34,137 nt of DNA from JABICX01 sp964528765 (GTDB lineage Archaea; Nanobdellota; Nanobdellia; UBA10117; JABICX01). The stretch spans positions 1 to 34,137 of the forward strand of contig CAZGVA010000004.1 of the NCBI GenBank assembly GCA_964528765.1, written 5' to 3'. Each line of letters begins with the position of its first letter. Positions within the stretch are counted from its first letter, which is position 1. The translations under genes were made by a program, and so were the position numbers. The notes under the pieces were generated by a model that was given only the letters and a program-made list of their open reading frames with translations, ran no database searches and was not told the origin of the DNA. Shown piece after piece: positions 1 through 8,162 of this stretch.

Positions 1-426
1 CATATCTAATTCCACTTCTAAGAATTTTACATCATTTACAGGATCATAAGTTCCAGCTTTTACCGGCTCACCTTTTTCATTTGTTGCACCAGCTACATCA
101 ATAACATGAATCAAAACATCTGCAGAGCCCAAATCATCAAGGAATTTATTTCCCATTCCTTTTCCTTCGTGCGCACCCGGGACAAGACCTGCAACATCTA
201 ACATTTTAACTGGAACAAATCGTTCACCATTAATACAAAAACCGTGCAGAGGATTGCATTTCGTTTTGAAAAATTTCTCAACACATGGATGTCGTACAAA
301 TCCCATTCCAGAATTTGGTTCAATTGTTGCAAAAGGATAATTGGCTATTTCTACTTCTGAAAGCGTTGCTGACTTAAACAACGTACTTTTTCCCACGTTT
401 GCCTTACCAACTACACCAATTAACAT
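1..426 (-). CDS. ychF: YchF/OBG-family GTPase-like ATPase, N-terminal part (cut by window edge)
   Basis: This is a P-loop NTPase of the Obg/YchF group, a conserved ribosome-associated nucleotide hydrolase. Only the first 142 residues are inside the window; the frame is open to base 1. The G1/P-loop GKANVGKST is at residues 8-16. The G3/switch II region DVAGLVPGAHEGKGMGN (around 77-93) is the diagnostic YchF form, with a hydrophobic residue after the DxxG glycine. The residues between G1 and G3 carry Cys and His (HPCVEKFF, CNPLHGFC) typical of the archaeal version. The ATG at 426 lies about 27 bases downstream of an A/T-rich TATA-like stretch at 447-459, consistent with a leaderless transcript. 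It is divergent from the AIM24-like gene at 520. The family assignment is secure; the cellular role is known only in outline. Confidence 0.93.
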   Translation of the reverse strand, partial: MLIGVVGKANVGKSTLFKSATLSEVEIANYPFATIEPNSGMGFVRHPCVEKFFKTKCNPLHGFCINGERFVPVKMLDVAGLVPGAHEGKGMGNKFLDDLGSADVLIHVIDVAGATNEKGEPVKAGTYDPVNDVKFLEVELDM

Positions 427-491
427 ATAATATATATAGAAAAAGTTGTTTTTAAGGTTTTCAATCGCTTACAATAATAATATACAAACAA

Positions 492-499
492 TTTTAAAA
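492..499 (+). promoter_or_regulatory. TATA box for the AIM24-like gene
   Basis: TTTTAAAA followed by TATAAG lies centred about 24 bases upstream of the ATG at 520. No Shine-Dalgarno sequence is visible, so the transcript is probably leaderless. The overlapping earlier ATG at 515 is closed by a stop after two codons, which supports 520 as the start. Confidence 0.5.
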
Positions 500-519
500 T
501 ATAAGCACATAAATATGAA

Positions 520-1263
520 ATGAAATACAAAATATCAGGAGATAATTTGCAGGTTGCTAATGTTAGTCTTAATTCTAATGAAAATATAAATGCTGAAGCA
601 GGTACAATGATTTATAAAACGGGTAATGTTACAATTGATGTTGAAAGTAAAGGTGCTAAAAAAGCACTTAAACGAATTTTAACTGGCGAATCGCTTTTCC
701 TAACAAAATTCAAATCAGTTGGTGGTGCTGGAATTGTTGGTTTTGGTGGTCGATTTCCCGGTAAAATTAAAGCAATAAAATTAGTAAAAGGAAAAACTAT
801 AATTGCTGAAAAAGGTGCGTACTTATGTTCAGATAATTCTATTGAAATTGATCTTAAAATAATTAAAAAAATTGGTGCAGGTTTATTTGGTGGTGAAGGA
901 ATATTCTTACAAGAAATAAAAGGTCCGGGAACGGTTTTACTTCATGCTGCCGGAGATTTGATTGAATATACACTAAAAAAAGGACAAAGATTAGATGTTG
1001 ATACTTCGCATTTAGTTGCTTTTGATCCAACAGTTGATTATGATATTCGTAGAGTTGGTGGAATCAAAACAACAGTGTTTGGTGGTGAAGGTTTATTTTT
1101 AGCTCAAATGACAGGTCCAGGAAGAGTTATTTTACAAAGTATGACAAAAAGTATGCTTACAATGGGTGGTGTACAAAGTGGTGTATCAACACATACTAAA
1201 GCCGGTTCAAATCGAGCTGCAGGAAATGTAATTGGCGGAATACTAAGAGGCATGTCTCGATGA
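520..1263 (+). CDS. AIM24 / TIGR00266-family protein
   Basis: This 247-residue protein matches the AIM24/TIGR00266 family, a beta-rich trilobed fold related to tryptophan-RNA-binding attenuator-like proteins. Its molecular function is not settled; the mitochondrial member supports inner-membrane organisation. Visible hallmarks are the N-terminal AEAGTMIY segment (about 26-33), GESLFLTKF (about 56-64), and two copies of a Gly-rich repeat, GGEGIFLQEIKGPG (about 124-137) and GGEGLFLAQMTGPG (about 188-201). The Gly/Ser-rich tail ends at GMSR. No signal peptide or membrane segment is seen. The stop codon overlaps the ATG of the next gene (ATGA), so the following two genes are probably translated from the same message. 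Confidence 0.88.
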   Translation: MKYKISGDNLQVANVSLNSNENINAEAGTMIYKTGNVTIDVESKGAKKALKRILTGESLFLTKFKSVGGAGIVGFGGRFPGKIKAIKLVKGKTIIAEKGAYLCSDNSIEIDLKIIKKIGAGLFGGEGIFLQEIKGPGTVLLHAAGDLIEYTLKKGQRLDVDTSHLVAFDPTVDYDIRRVGGIKTTVFGGEGLFLAQMTGPGRVILQSMTKSMLTMGGVQSGVSTHTKAGSNRAAGNVIGGILRGMSR

Positions 1264-1499
1264 AACCCGAAGATAAAATATCTTTTTGTGGAATAGATTG
1301 TTCTAAATGTGATGCATATTTAGCTAAACAAGAAAATTGGGATTTAGAAAAAAGAAACAAAGTAGCAAAAATATGGGCTAAAAAATATAAGCATCCAACT
1401 TTAACTGAAAAAGATATTGCTTGCGATGGTTGTAAATCTACTGGGCAATTATTTTCATATTGTCATGAATGCAAAATACGGAGCAAAAATATAAAATGA
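1260..1499 (+). CDS. DUF3795-type cysteine-rich small protein
   Basis: This 79-residue protein has two cysteine clusters: CGIDCSKC near the N-terminus (10-17) and CDGC...CHEC near the C-terminus (55-71). This pattern is characteristic of DUF3795 proteins, which are presumed to bind a metal or an Fe-S cluster; no reaction is known. It starts at an ATG that overlaps the stop of the AIM24-like gene, and its own stop overlaps the ATG of the next gene, so the three genes form a tightly coupled operon. The family call rests on cysteine spacing and overall length. Confidence 0.75.
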   Translation: MKPEDKISFCGIDCSKCDAYLAKQENWDLEKRNKVAKIWAKKYKHPTLTEKDIACDGCKSTGQLFSYCHECKIRSKNIK

Positions 1500-1714
1500 A
1501 AATAAGAGATTGGTTCGAAGGCGTTAGTGGATTATTACTCGCAGCATTTATTACGTTACTTGCAGTATTGTTCTTTTTTGTCTTCAATTTAGTTTATGCA
1601 ACAGCCGTATCCATTATACTTGTAATTGCTATTCTTATTTTACCCTATTATTTTGGTAGAAAAAACGAACCTGAAAAAAAAGATAATTACGATTTGAAAC
1701 AAGTTAAAGAGTAA
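1496..1714 (+). CDS. Small membrane protein with two transmembrane helices
   Basis: This predicted 72-residue protein starts with MKIRDWFEGVSG and has two adjacent hydrophobic helices: about 12-33 (LLLAAFITLLAVLFFFVF) and about 36-54 (VYATAVSIILVIAILILPYYF). A charged Lys/Glu-rich tail follows. An in-frame ATG exists at 1469, but 1496 is preferred because it overlaps the upstream TGA (ATGA), repeating the coupling seen at 1260, and because the shorter form begins directly with the amphipathic lead-in to the first helix. The family was not recognised. As third gene of the AIM24-like operon it could anchor that protein to the membrane; this is inference only. Confidence 0.65.
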   Translation: MKIRDWFEGVSGLLLAAFITLLAVLFFFVFNLVYATAVSIILVIAILILPYYFGRKNEPEKKDNYDLKQVKE

Positions 1715-1745
1715 ACTCTAAAAATGTATCTAAGCTAAATAACTT

Positions 1746-3077
1746 ATGACTTACCACGCAGACAGTATTAAAGAATCATATGACTTGGTAGCTACAGAAT
1801 ATACTAATAAAGCCATATCTGAAAAAAGCATGCTCGCTGAACTTTCAAAAAATTTCACTGACAATCTGCGAGGCAAAGACATTCTAGATATAGGGTGCGG
1901 GTCTGGAGAATATACTTCATTTTTTGAACAACAAAATTACAATGTAACGGGCATTGACTTTTCTCCGAAGATGATTGAATTAACTAAACTTCAAACAAAT
2001 AACACCTCATTGATATGCGATTCATTTGAAACGCACAAATTTACAAAAAAATTTGATGGCCTTTGGGTTTGTAATTCCTTACATAATATGCCTGCAAAAC
2101 GCAGAGCGAACTTGCTTTGGAAATTTGTTCGATTATTGAAACCAGAGGGTATAATCGCAATAACTTTACGCCAAGGTGATTTTGAGGGTCCTATTTCTGT
2201 CCAAGGTAGTCAACGATATTATTGCTATAGCACTCCTGAAGAAATATTAAATTTGTTAGACGGCAATATGATACATATTAAGACCACGGAAAATACTTGG
2301 TTAGGTATAAAATATTTTACAGTGATTCTTAAAAAACCAAATGAAGAAACATTTTGGTCAAAAATATTAGCGAGTGTTGGTGAAAAGACTTATCGGAAAA
2401 TTAAATTTGTAAAATATTATGCATCTAAACGAGTTACTGATGAAATTTTTATGCGATATTTAAACGCGGGCGATTCTTCATTAGAACTAGGTTGTGGAAG
2501 TGGAGTTATGTTATCCCTATTATCTAAAAAAGGTGTATTGACAACAGGTATTGATAACGCAAAAAGCGCGTTGAAACTTGCGGAAAAAATTGCCGAAGAA
2601 GAAAATCAAAAAGTTAAATACATACAATCTGATTTTCATAAACATCAAGGTAAATATGATTTAGTTTTTAATGGTGGTGTAGTTGAACATTTATCTAATG
2701 CAGAGTGTGATGAAACTATCCTAAAAATGATTTCATTATCCAACAAATATATTTCTATTGCTGTGCCAAATATCGATTCTCCGATATTTAAGGGATATAT
2801 CAAACAATTACATGCACAGGGCGTTATTTATCCATTAAAAGACAAAAAAATTGATGTTAAGCACTTATTCAAAAAACATAAAATAAAACTATTAGATGAA
2901 GATGGCTATTTGTTGTTATTAGAAGACATGCGTTTTGCTAAACAAATATTTCCGAACATACCACTAACATATACGCATGAAGATATCAACAAAATGATAC
3001 ATATTGAGAGCAACATACCAAAAAATCAAAGAATTAAATATGGGCTGATGAATATTTATTTTGGTGAAATAAGCTAA
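1746..3077 (+). CDS. Fusion of two class I SAM-dependent methyltransferase domains
   Basis: This 443-residue protein carries two Rossmann-fold methyltransferase domains in tandem. The first has motif I DILDIGCGSGEY (about 45-56), the acidic end of strand 2 in GIDFSP (about 68-73), and LLKPEG (about 130-135). The second has motif I LELGCGSGV (about 237-245), the matching GIDNAK (about 258-263), and GGVVEHLSN (about 304-312). Both SAM-binding loops look intact. The substrate is unknown; the first domain resembles small-molecule or tRNA-wobble-type methyltransferases only in general. It sits 31 bases before the RLI gene on the same strand, though RLI has its own TATA-like sequence. Confidence 0.85.
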   Translation: MTYHADSIKESYDLVATEYTNKAISEKSMLAELSKNFTDNLRGKDILDIGCGSGEYTSFFEQQNYNVTGIDFSPKMIELTKLQTNNTSLICDSFETHKFTKKFDGLWVCNSLHNMPAKRRANLLWKFVRLLKPEGIIAITLRQGDFEGPISVQGSQRYYCYSTPEEILNLLDGNMIHIKTTENTWLGIKYFTVILKKPNEETFWSKILASVGEKTYRKIKFVKYYASKRVTDEIFMRYLNAGDSSLELGCGSGVMLSLLSKKGVLTTGIDNAKSALKLAEKIAEEENQKVKYIQSDFHKHQGKYDLVFNGGVVEHLSNAECDETILKMISLSNKYISIAVPNIDSPIFKGYIKQLHAQGVIYPLKDKKIDVKHLFKKHKIKLLDEDGYLLLLEDMRFAKQIFPNIPLTYTHEDINKMIHIESNIPKNQRIKYGLMNIYFGEIS

Positions 3078-3086
3078 TTTTAAAAA
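3078..3086 (+). promoter_or_regulatory. TATA box for RLI/ABCE1
   Basis: TTTTAAAAA is centred about 26 bases before the ATG at 3108. It starts immediately after the methyltransferase stop codon. It suggests a separate leaderless transcript for the ribosome-recycling factor. Confidence 0.5.
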
Positions 3087-3107
3087 CCTCTGTTTCTGTA
3101 ATATATT

Positions 3108-4868
3108 ATGACTAGAATAGCAATTGTCAAAAAAGCTGATTGTAACCCCAAGAAATGCAGTCATGAATGTGAGAAATACTGTCCAGTTAACCGAACAGAT
3201 AAAGAATGTATTGTTATCGAAGATGCAGCTAATATCGCTGAAGCGCTTTGCACGGGTTGTGGAATCTGCCCCAAAAAATGTCCATTTGATGCAATTCAAA
3301 TAATCAATCTTCCACAGCAACTTAAAGAATCTCCCGTTTTTCGATATGGAAAAAATGCATTTGAGTTATTTAGATTGCCTATTCCTCAAAAAGGGCAGGT
3401 TGTAGGCGTACTTGGTGCAAATGGTATTGGAAAATCCACTGCTTTGGAATTATTATCAGGTTTAGCTAAACCAAATTTAGGTAATTTTGACAAGCAATTA
3501 CTTGAACAAGAGATTATTGCTAGTTTCAAGGGAACTGAACTGCAAGCATATTTTACTAAACTTTTTAAAAAAAATATTAAAGTTAGTTACAAACCACAAT
3601 ATATTGATTTAATACCTGAAAAATTCAAAGGAAAAGTTATTGATCTTTTACTAAAAGCTGGTACGAAAAAACATGTTGAAGAACTTGCAAAAGAAATCAA
3701 CATTAAAAATATTTTAACACATAATATTAATCAATTATCTGGTGGAGAATTACAAAAAGTTGCTATTGCTGCAGCATTCCTAAAAGATGCGGATTTGTAT
3801 TTGTTTGATGAACCTGCTTCTTATCTTGATGTTAAAGAAAGAGTACGTGTTGCTAAGATAATTCGAAAGTTGGCACAAACAGGTAAAAATGTTATTGTAG
3901 TTGAACATGATTTAATTATATTAGATTATTTGGCAGATTTAGTTCATATTTTATTTGGAAAAATGGCGTGCTATGGTGTTGTTTCTCATCCACTTTCTGC
4001 AAAAAATGGTGTAAATACCTATCTTGAAGGTTATTTGAAAGATGAAAATATTCGATTTAGAGATACTCCAATCAAATTTGAACATGCTATTGCAAATAAA
4101 CAACAAGATTTAAAGGTGTTTACAACTTGGCCAGAATTGAAAAAGAAGCTAGGCAGTTTTAAATTAGATATTGATGCTTCAGAAATTCATGAAAAAGAAA
4201 TTGTGGGAATTGTTGGTGCCAATGCAATTGGTAAAACGACTTTTATGAAAATGATTGCGGGACAACTAAAACCTGATTCTGGCAAAATTAATAAAAAACT
4301 TAAAATTAGTTACAAAGAACAGTATCTTAAACCGACTAAAGGTGTTACGGTTTTATCTGCACTTAGTTCAATAACAAAAGAAGTTATGACTCAAACATAT
4401 AAATTAGAAATTCTTAAACCTCTTGAAATTGAACACTTACTTAATCACAAACTTGATGAGTTATCTGGTGGAGAATTACAAAGAGTTGCAATTGCGGTTT
4501 GTTTATCACGTAAAGCAGATTTGTATTTGTTTGACGAACCTTCTACATATCTTGATGTTGAACAAAGATTACAAGCATCGCGAGCAATTCAAAAAGTTAT
4601 AAAAAATAAAGAAGCGGCTGCACTTATTATTGATCACGACTTACTGTTTATTAATTTTGTTTCAGATAGACTTATAGTTTTTGATGGATTTCCTGCAAAA
4701 CAAGGAAAAGCACACAAGATTCAAACAGTAAAAAATGGGATGAATCATTTTCTAAAAGAGCTAGATATTACATTGAGAAAAGACCCTTCAACTCATCGCC
4801 CTAGAGTTAATCAACCTGGAAGCCAAAAAGATAAACTTCAAAGAAAGGAAAATAGGTTTTACGAATAA
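3108..4868 (+). CDS. ABCE1/RLI ribosome recycling ATPase
   Basis: This 586-residue twin-ATPase splits post-termination ribosomes into subunits, acting with aRF1/Pelota. The N-terminal Fe-S domain has eight cluster cysteines: Cys12, 17, 21, 25 and the ferredoxin-type CTGCGICPKKCPF with Cys48, 51, 54, 58. ATPase 1 has Walker A GANGIGKST (103-111), signature LSGGELQK, Walker B LYLFDEPASYLDV and H-loop VEHD. ATPase 2 has GANAIGKTT, LSGGELQR, LYLFDEPSTYLDV and IDHD. The hinge and the C-terminal DPSTHRPR...FYE tail match the family. It is full length and all catalytic motifs are intact. The gene has its own TATA box just upstream. Confidence 0.97.
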   Translation: MTRIAIVKKADCNPKKCSHECEKYCPVNRTDKECIVIEDAANIAEALCTGCGICPKKCPFDAIQIINLPQQLKESPVFRYGKNAFELFRLPIPQKGQVVGVLGANGIGKSTALELLSGLAKPNLGNFDKQLLEQEIIASFKGTELQAYFTKLFKKNIKVSYKPQYIDLIPEKFKGKVIDLLLKAGTKKHVEELAKEINIKNILTHNINQLSGGELQKVAIAAAFLKDADLYLFDEPASYLDVKERVRVAKIIRKLAQTGKNVIVVEHDLIILDYLADLVHILFGKMACYGVVSHPLSAKNGVNTYLEGYLKDENIRFRDTPIKFEHAIANKQQDLKVFTTWPELKKKLGSFKLDIDASEIHEKEIVGIVGANAIGKTTFMKMIAGQLKPDSGKINKKLKISYKEQYLKPTKGVTVLSALSSITKEVMTQTYKLEILKPLEIEHLLNHKLDELSGGELQRVAIAVCLSRKADLYLFDEPSTYLDVEQRLQASRAIQKVIKNKEAAALIIDHDLLFINFVSDRLIVFDGFPAKQGKAHKIQTVKNGMNHFLKELDITLRKDPSTHRPRVNQPGSQKDKLQRKENRFYE

Positions 4869-4890
4869 AAATAGAAGTAACTTATCAGTC

Positions 4891-4956
4891 ATATGTGAAA
4901 CTTAAAAACATTTCTAATTACAATTTGTGATATATCACATATTGCAAATATCACAT
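4891..4956. promoter_or_regulatory. Cluster of ATGTGATA-type half-sites including a perfect 14-base palindrome
   Basis: TGTGATATATCACA at 4926-4939 is a perfect palindrome. A further half-site TATCACAT is at 4949-4956, and ATATGTGA is at 4891-4898. They lie upstream of the TATA box at 4971-4978 of the zinc-ribbon gene, where an activator or repressor would bind. The regulator is unknown. Confidence 0.5.
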
Positions 4957-4970
4957 ATCTCAAAAAAAGA

Positions 4971-4978
4971 TATATAAA
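4971..4978 (+). promoter_or_regulatory. TATA box for the small zinc-ribbon gene
   Basis: TATATAAA is centred about 25 bases before the TTG at 4999 and 37 bases before the ATG at 5011. The spacing used by other genes here (24-30 bases) favours transcription starting at the TTG. Confidence 0.55.
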
Positions 4979-4998
4979 GGGAGCGTTCGAAAATCTAA

Positions 4999-5199
4999 TT
5001 GAAAGCTAAAATGGTAACTAAAAAAATGATGGTAAAGAAGCTAGTACGAAAGACTAAAGAAAAGTGTAAGACTTGTGGAAAAGAAAGCGTAAGAGTACTA
5101 TTATTCAAACGTTGTCCTGATTGTCGTAGTTTAAGAATTGCTACATTAGCCGAGACTGGGGAAAAATATTGTAAAGCTTGTGGTTTAGTTTTACTCTAA
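4999..5199 (+). CDS. Small basic zinc-ribbon protein
   Basis: This protein of about 66 residues has a very basic N-terminus and a zinc-ribbon-like arrangement of three CxxC pairs: CKTC (23-26), CPDC (39-42) and CKAC (59-62). The last pair is in the form EKYCKACGLVLL, which resembles the zinc ribbon of TFB-type and ribosomal proteins. It probably binds zinc and perhaps nucleic acid; no specific family is recognised. The start is uncertain: TTG 4999 matches the TATA spacing, while ATG 5011 gives a form shorter by four residues. A cluster of palindromic sites precedes it, so it may be regulated individually. It converges on the minus-strand operon ending at 5207. Confidence 0.7.
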   Translation: MKAKMVTKKMMVKKLVRKTKEKCKTCGKESVRVLLFKRCPDCRSLRIATLAETGEKYCKACGLVLL

Positions 5200-5206
5200 G
5201 AAATAA

Positions 5207-6490
5207 TTAAAAAAGAGTCTCTAAGGACTCAGAATCTTCTGTTGCGCGTTTAGCTGCATCATAAGACACATTTCTAGCCTTAACAATAAATCTACCAATA
5301 CTCGAACCCAGTTCCAGAATAGCTGCAGGCGTTAACTCTCCAATGATATGTTCTCGACCATCCGGTAAACTAATTTTACTTTCCATTGGATTTTTGACAA
5401 AAGCGTCACTTAACTCCTTAAGAACTGGTGAAATTTTCGATTCCAGTATGCCGGTAGAAATGCCTCTACGAATTCGCGTAGATTCATTACCTACAAATAT
5501 TGCAGGACTTACTGATAATGGTACATGTGACAATATACCTTTAGGATCGATAATCGCATAGTCAAGTTTCATACCGTCTTTCACGTCAATCAAATCTCCT
5601 ACAAAATCATCTGCACTTGTATCAAGTAACCCTACGTGTGATGGATAACCAAAAACCTCCAGATCATTAAGCTTCGTAATTTCTTGCCGTAATCGTTGCT
5701 CCTCGTTTATTAATTGTGTATTATCTCTATCATTGATATATCCGCGAAATGCATTATTTGCAGTAATACGTTTTCCAGCCCCGTAATCCACAAGATGAGA
5801 CATACTACGTATGCCCTCTTCACGCTTATTTTGCGTATCTATAAAATCTGCAGTATGGAATATATTTACATCCATTGGTTCTATAACACCTACATTTTCA
5901 GTAAGTCTTTTTGCAGAAGATTTCAAACCAAAAGTATTCAAAATCGCTGCTTGAGCAAGAGTAGATTCAGAACCATCAGAATTTAAATAATGTGAAAATG
6001 GTGCCTGATAACGTTTCATTATAAGATGTGGTGCACTTGGATCCAGACAATATGGATCTGCAGGATTATGTAGTGGTGTAAGTGATTCTCCCTTGCGTAT
6101 CAAGAATGATTTAAAGAAGTCTTTAGCCTCACCAATCCATTTCATTGATGCGCTATCAAGAGGTATTTTAGCTATAACTGATTTAGAATCAATTTTTCCT
6201 TCCAAAAATATGTTACGACTATTTGGCTTAAGTTCATAAGCCGGCCTATCTGTTTTTTTGAAACCTGGTACGGTGTTCCTGAAATACTTCATTATATCGT
6301 CTGCCTTATTTGGAATATACTTCAAATCAGTTTTTACAGTATTTGATACATCCTCTAAATCCGTTTCGCCAGTAATTGGAAGATTACTTTTAATCGTAGA
6401 AACCAATGATGCATATGTTGTAGGGTCGCTCTTCATAAATTTCGGAACACTATTTCTTGGTGGAATTGAACCAAGATATAAAACTACCAT
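5207..6490 (-). CDS. Unknown 427-residue protein, partner of the NrdD-like regulator
   Basis: The family was not recognised. It is a soluble mixed protein without signal peptide or clear membrane helices. It contains a Pro/Tyr-rich stretch around residues 140-165 (DPYCLDPSAPHLIMKRY), an acidic-hydrophobic core with DYAIIDPKG (about 311-319), and a C-terminal helical segment with LTPAAILELGSSIGRF. Its ATG overlaps the TAA of the upstream gene by one base (TAATG) and is preceded by a GGAGG sequence inside the upstream gene. It is therefore almost certainly translated from the same message as the winged-helix/ATP-cone protein. It does not resemble the missing C-terminal third of NrdD. The tight coupling suggests a joint function. 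Confidence 0.75.
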   Translation of the reverse strand: MVVLYLGSIPPRNSVPKFMKSDPTTYASLVSTIKSNLPITGETDLEDVSNTVKTDLKYIPNKADDIMKYFRNTVPGFKKTDRPAYELKPNSRNIFLEGKIDSKSVIAKIPLDSASMKWIGEAKDFFKSFLIRKGESLTPLHNPADPYCLDPSAPHLIMKRYQAPFSHYLNSDGSESTLAQAAILNTFGLKSSAKRLTENVGVIEPMDVNIFHTADFIDTQNKREEGIRSMSHLVDYGAGKRITANNAFRGYINDRDNTQLINEEQRLRQEITKLNDLEVFGYPSHVGLLDTSADDFVGDLIDVKDGMKLDYAIIDPKGILSHVPLSVSPAIFVGNESTRIRRGISTGILESKISPVLKELSDAFVKNPMESKISLPDGREHIIGELTPAAILELGSSIGRFIVKARNVSYDAAKRATEDSESLETLF

Positions 6491-8157
6491 TATGCAAAAC
6501 CTCCATCAAAATAAGCTTCAAGTTCAGATGTAGACTTACTTTTATTTTGTGTGCCATTTATATGATTAAATCTTGATATAACGATTGGTTCAGTTTCTAA
6601 CTTTAATGCAATTCTAAGATTTTCTGATTTAACTTTATCAACCAAATTTTTAGATAATTCTGCAATCTCTTTTTGGCTCGCTAAATCAACACAATCAAGA
6701 CCGTGTAAAGATATAGAATACACGCAAGCATTAGCATGTAAATAATTCCACCGTTCTCTAATTGCTGAATCAAAACTTAGATTTGATTTAATAAATGTTC
6801 CAAGTAAAACTTCAACATTACTAATATGTGTATTAACTGCACAATTGATTGTTTCGTTAATACGTTTTTTAAGTTCATTAAAATCATTTGATTCTTTTAG
6901 TAATTTAGGTATATTTATAGAAATCTTTTGTGCCTCACCAACTCGGCTAGACATAAACCATCCTCTCCAACGCGCATTAATACGTGAATCAAATAAATAA
7001 TTAGAATCGTTATTAATATTATTTATAACAATACCTTTTGAAACATCCAAATCATATTCAGTTTTATTTAATTTAAAAATTAATCGAATATTATCAAATA
7101 TTTTCGGATCATACAAATTCACAAGTTTACGTGTAATTTGTTCAGCAACATCTGAATAATTAGAATAATAATCATCAGTACCAAAATAAGATGTAGGTAT
7201 TTTTCTAGCAAAAGTTGGTTCTCCAATATCCAAATTAATATCTACATTATATTGATTTAATGCTAAAAGAAACTCTTTAAGATCTTCTTCAGTGATACCT
7301 TGCATTTTTGCTAAGGGTGCAATTAAATAGTTAAATGAAGGAATTCCATGACTTTCCGATAGAGTTTTATCAACTTTATCTACAGCAATTAATAGTTGAT
7401 TTAATAACTCTGGAATATTTTTTGCAGGTTTGCCGGTTGTACTATGTAAACTTATTGCACGTAAATCATGCATAAAATTAATTAATTTTGGTTTAGCTAA
7501 ATTCTTAATAAATATATCTCCCCGTTTATGCATATTAAGTGTATCTGGCGCATGTAAGGCTAAAGTACTTGAAAAAGTTTTTTCGCGTAATTTATCTTCT
7601 TTAAGTTTCAACAATATATTTTGAACTAAATCTGCTCGTTGCTTTAATGTATCAATAAAAAGTGATTCTAATTCGTTCCAAGTAATACTATCATATATTT
7701 GACTTTTAATACAATCGAAGACAATTTCAACAGTATTTTTGGGTATTCCTGCATCAATATAACTTTGAGCAAACTTATATTTATTGAATCTTTCAAGTTT
7801 ACCTGAGTTAGTTATGATATTAAAATTTCCATAAGCTTCTTCGCCATGTTTTGCTTCTTCGCCATGAAGTATTGCAGATACATTTCTTGGAGTTACATTA
7901 ATTAGAAAATCTTGAATGTAGAACATTCGCTTTAGTCTATTTGCTGTTTCTTGTCGTGATTTTACAAATTCAGCATGTTCCAGTTGTTCTAAATATTTAT
8001 GAGCAGTTGAAAAATTAAGATTAAGCATCTTTGAAATATCTGTGATGGATTTAGCGCCAGTATCTGCTAACAAAGATAAAATCCGAATTTTAGTTTCATT
8101 ATCTAATACTTTAAGCTGGTTGATTATTTTCGAGTTTTGCAATACGTCACTCTCCAA
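6490..8157 (-). CDS. Winged-helix / ATP-cone / NrdD-like protein without glycyl-radical domain
   Basis: This 555-residue protein has three parts. Residues 1-85 form an ArsR-like winged helix (ETKIRILSLLADTG, then ITDISKMLNLNFSTAHKYLE). Residues about 112-185 match an ATP-cone (SGKLERFNKYKF, AGIPKNTVEIV, ITWNELESLF). Residues about 195-532 follow class III ribonucleotide reductase NrdD: HKRGDIFIKNL, WRGWFMSSRVGEAQKISINIPKL (split here, 397-419), YSISLHGLD, and an ETEP...SRF segment. The C-terminal zinc site and the RVxGY glycyl-radical loop are absent, so catalysis is unlikely. It reads as a nucleotide-sensing DNA-binding regulator derived from NrdD. The start is TTG, about 30 bases from a TATA-like sequence; no nearby ATG fits. 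The domain order is seen in the sequence; the regulatory role is inferred. Confidence 0.78.
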   Translation of the reverse strand: MESDVLQNSKIINQLKVLDNETKIRILSLLADTGAKSITDISKMLNLNFSTAHKYLEQLEHAEFVKSRQETANRLKRMFYIQDFLINVTPRNVSAILHGEEAKHGEEAYGNFNIITNSGKLERFNKYKFAQSYIDAGIPKNTVEIVFDCIKSQIYDSITWNELESLFIDTLKQRADLVQNILLKLKEDKLREKTFSSTLALHAPDTLNMHKRGDIFIKNLAKPKLINFMHDLRAISLHSTTGKPAKNIPELLNQLLIAVDKVDKTLSESHGIPSFNYLIAPLAKMQGITEEDLKEFLLALNQYNVDINLDIGEPTFARKIPTSYFGTDDYYSNYSDVAEQITRKLVNLYDPKIFDNIRLIFKLNKTEYDLDVSKGIVINNINNDSNYLFDSRINARWRGWFMSSRVGEAQKISINIPKLLKESNDFNELKKRINETINCAVNTHISNVEVLLGTFIKSNLSFDSAIRERWNYLHANACVYSISLHGLDCVDLASQKEIAELSKNLVDKVKSENLRIALKLETEPIVISRFNHINGTQNKSKSTSELEAYFDGGFA

Positions 8158-8162
8158 AGTAA

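Noticed and set aside
2964..3320. 118-residue minus-strand reading frame
   Set aside because: It crosses the methyltransferase end and the RLI start, lies opposite clear motifs of RLI, and has no promoter or family of its own.
5207..6490. C-terminal half of a split NrdD
   Set aside because: The sequence has no glycyl-radical RVxGY loop, no zinc-binding cysteine set and no similarity to the missing NrdD region.
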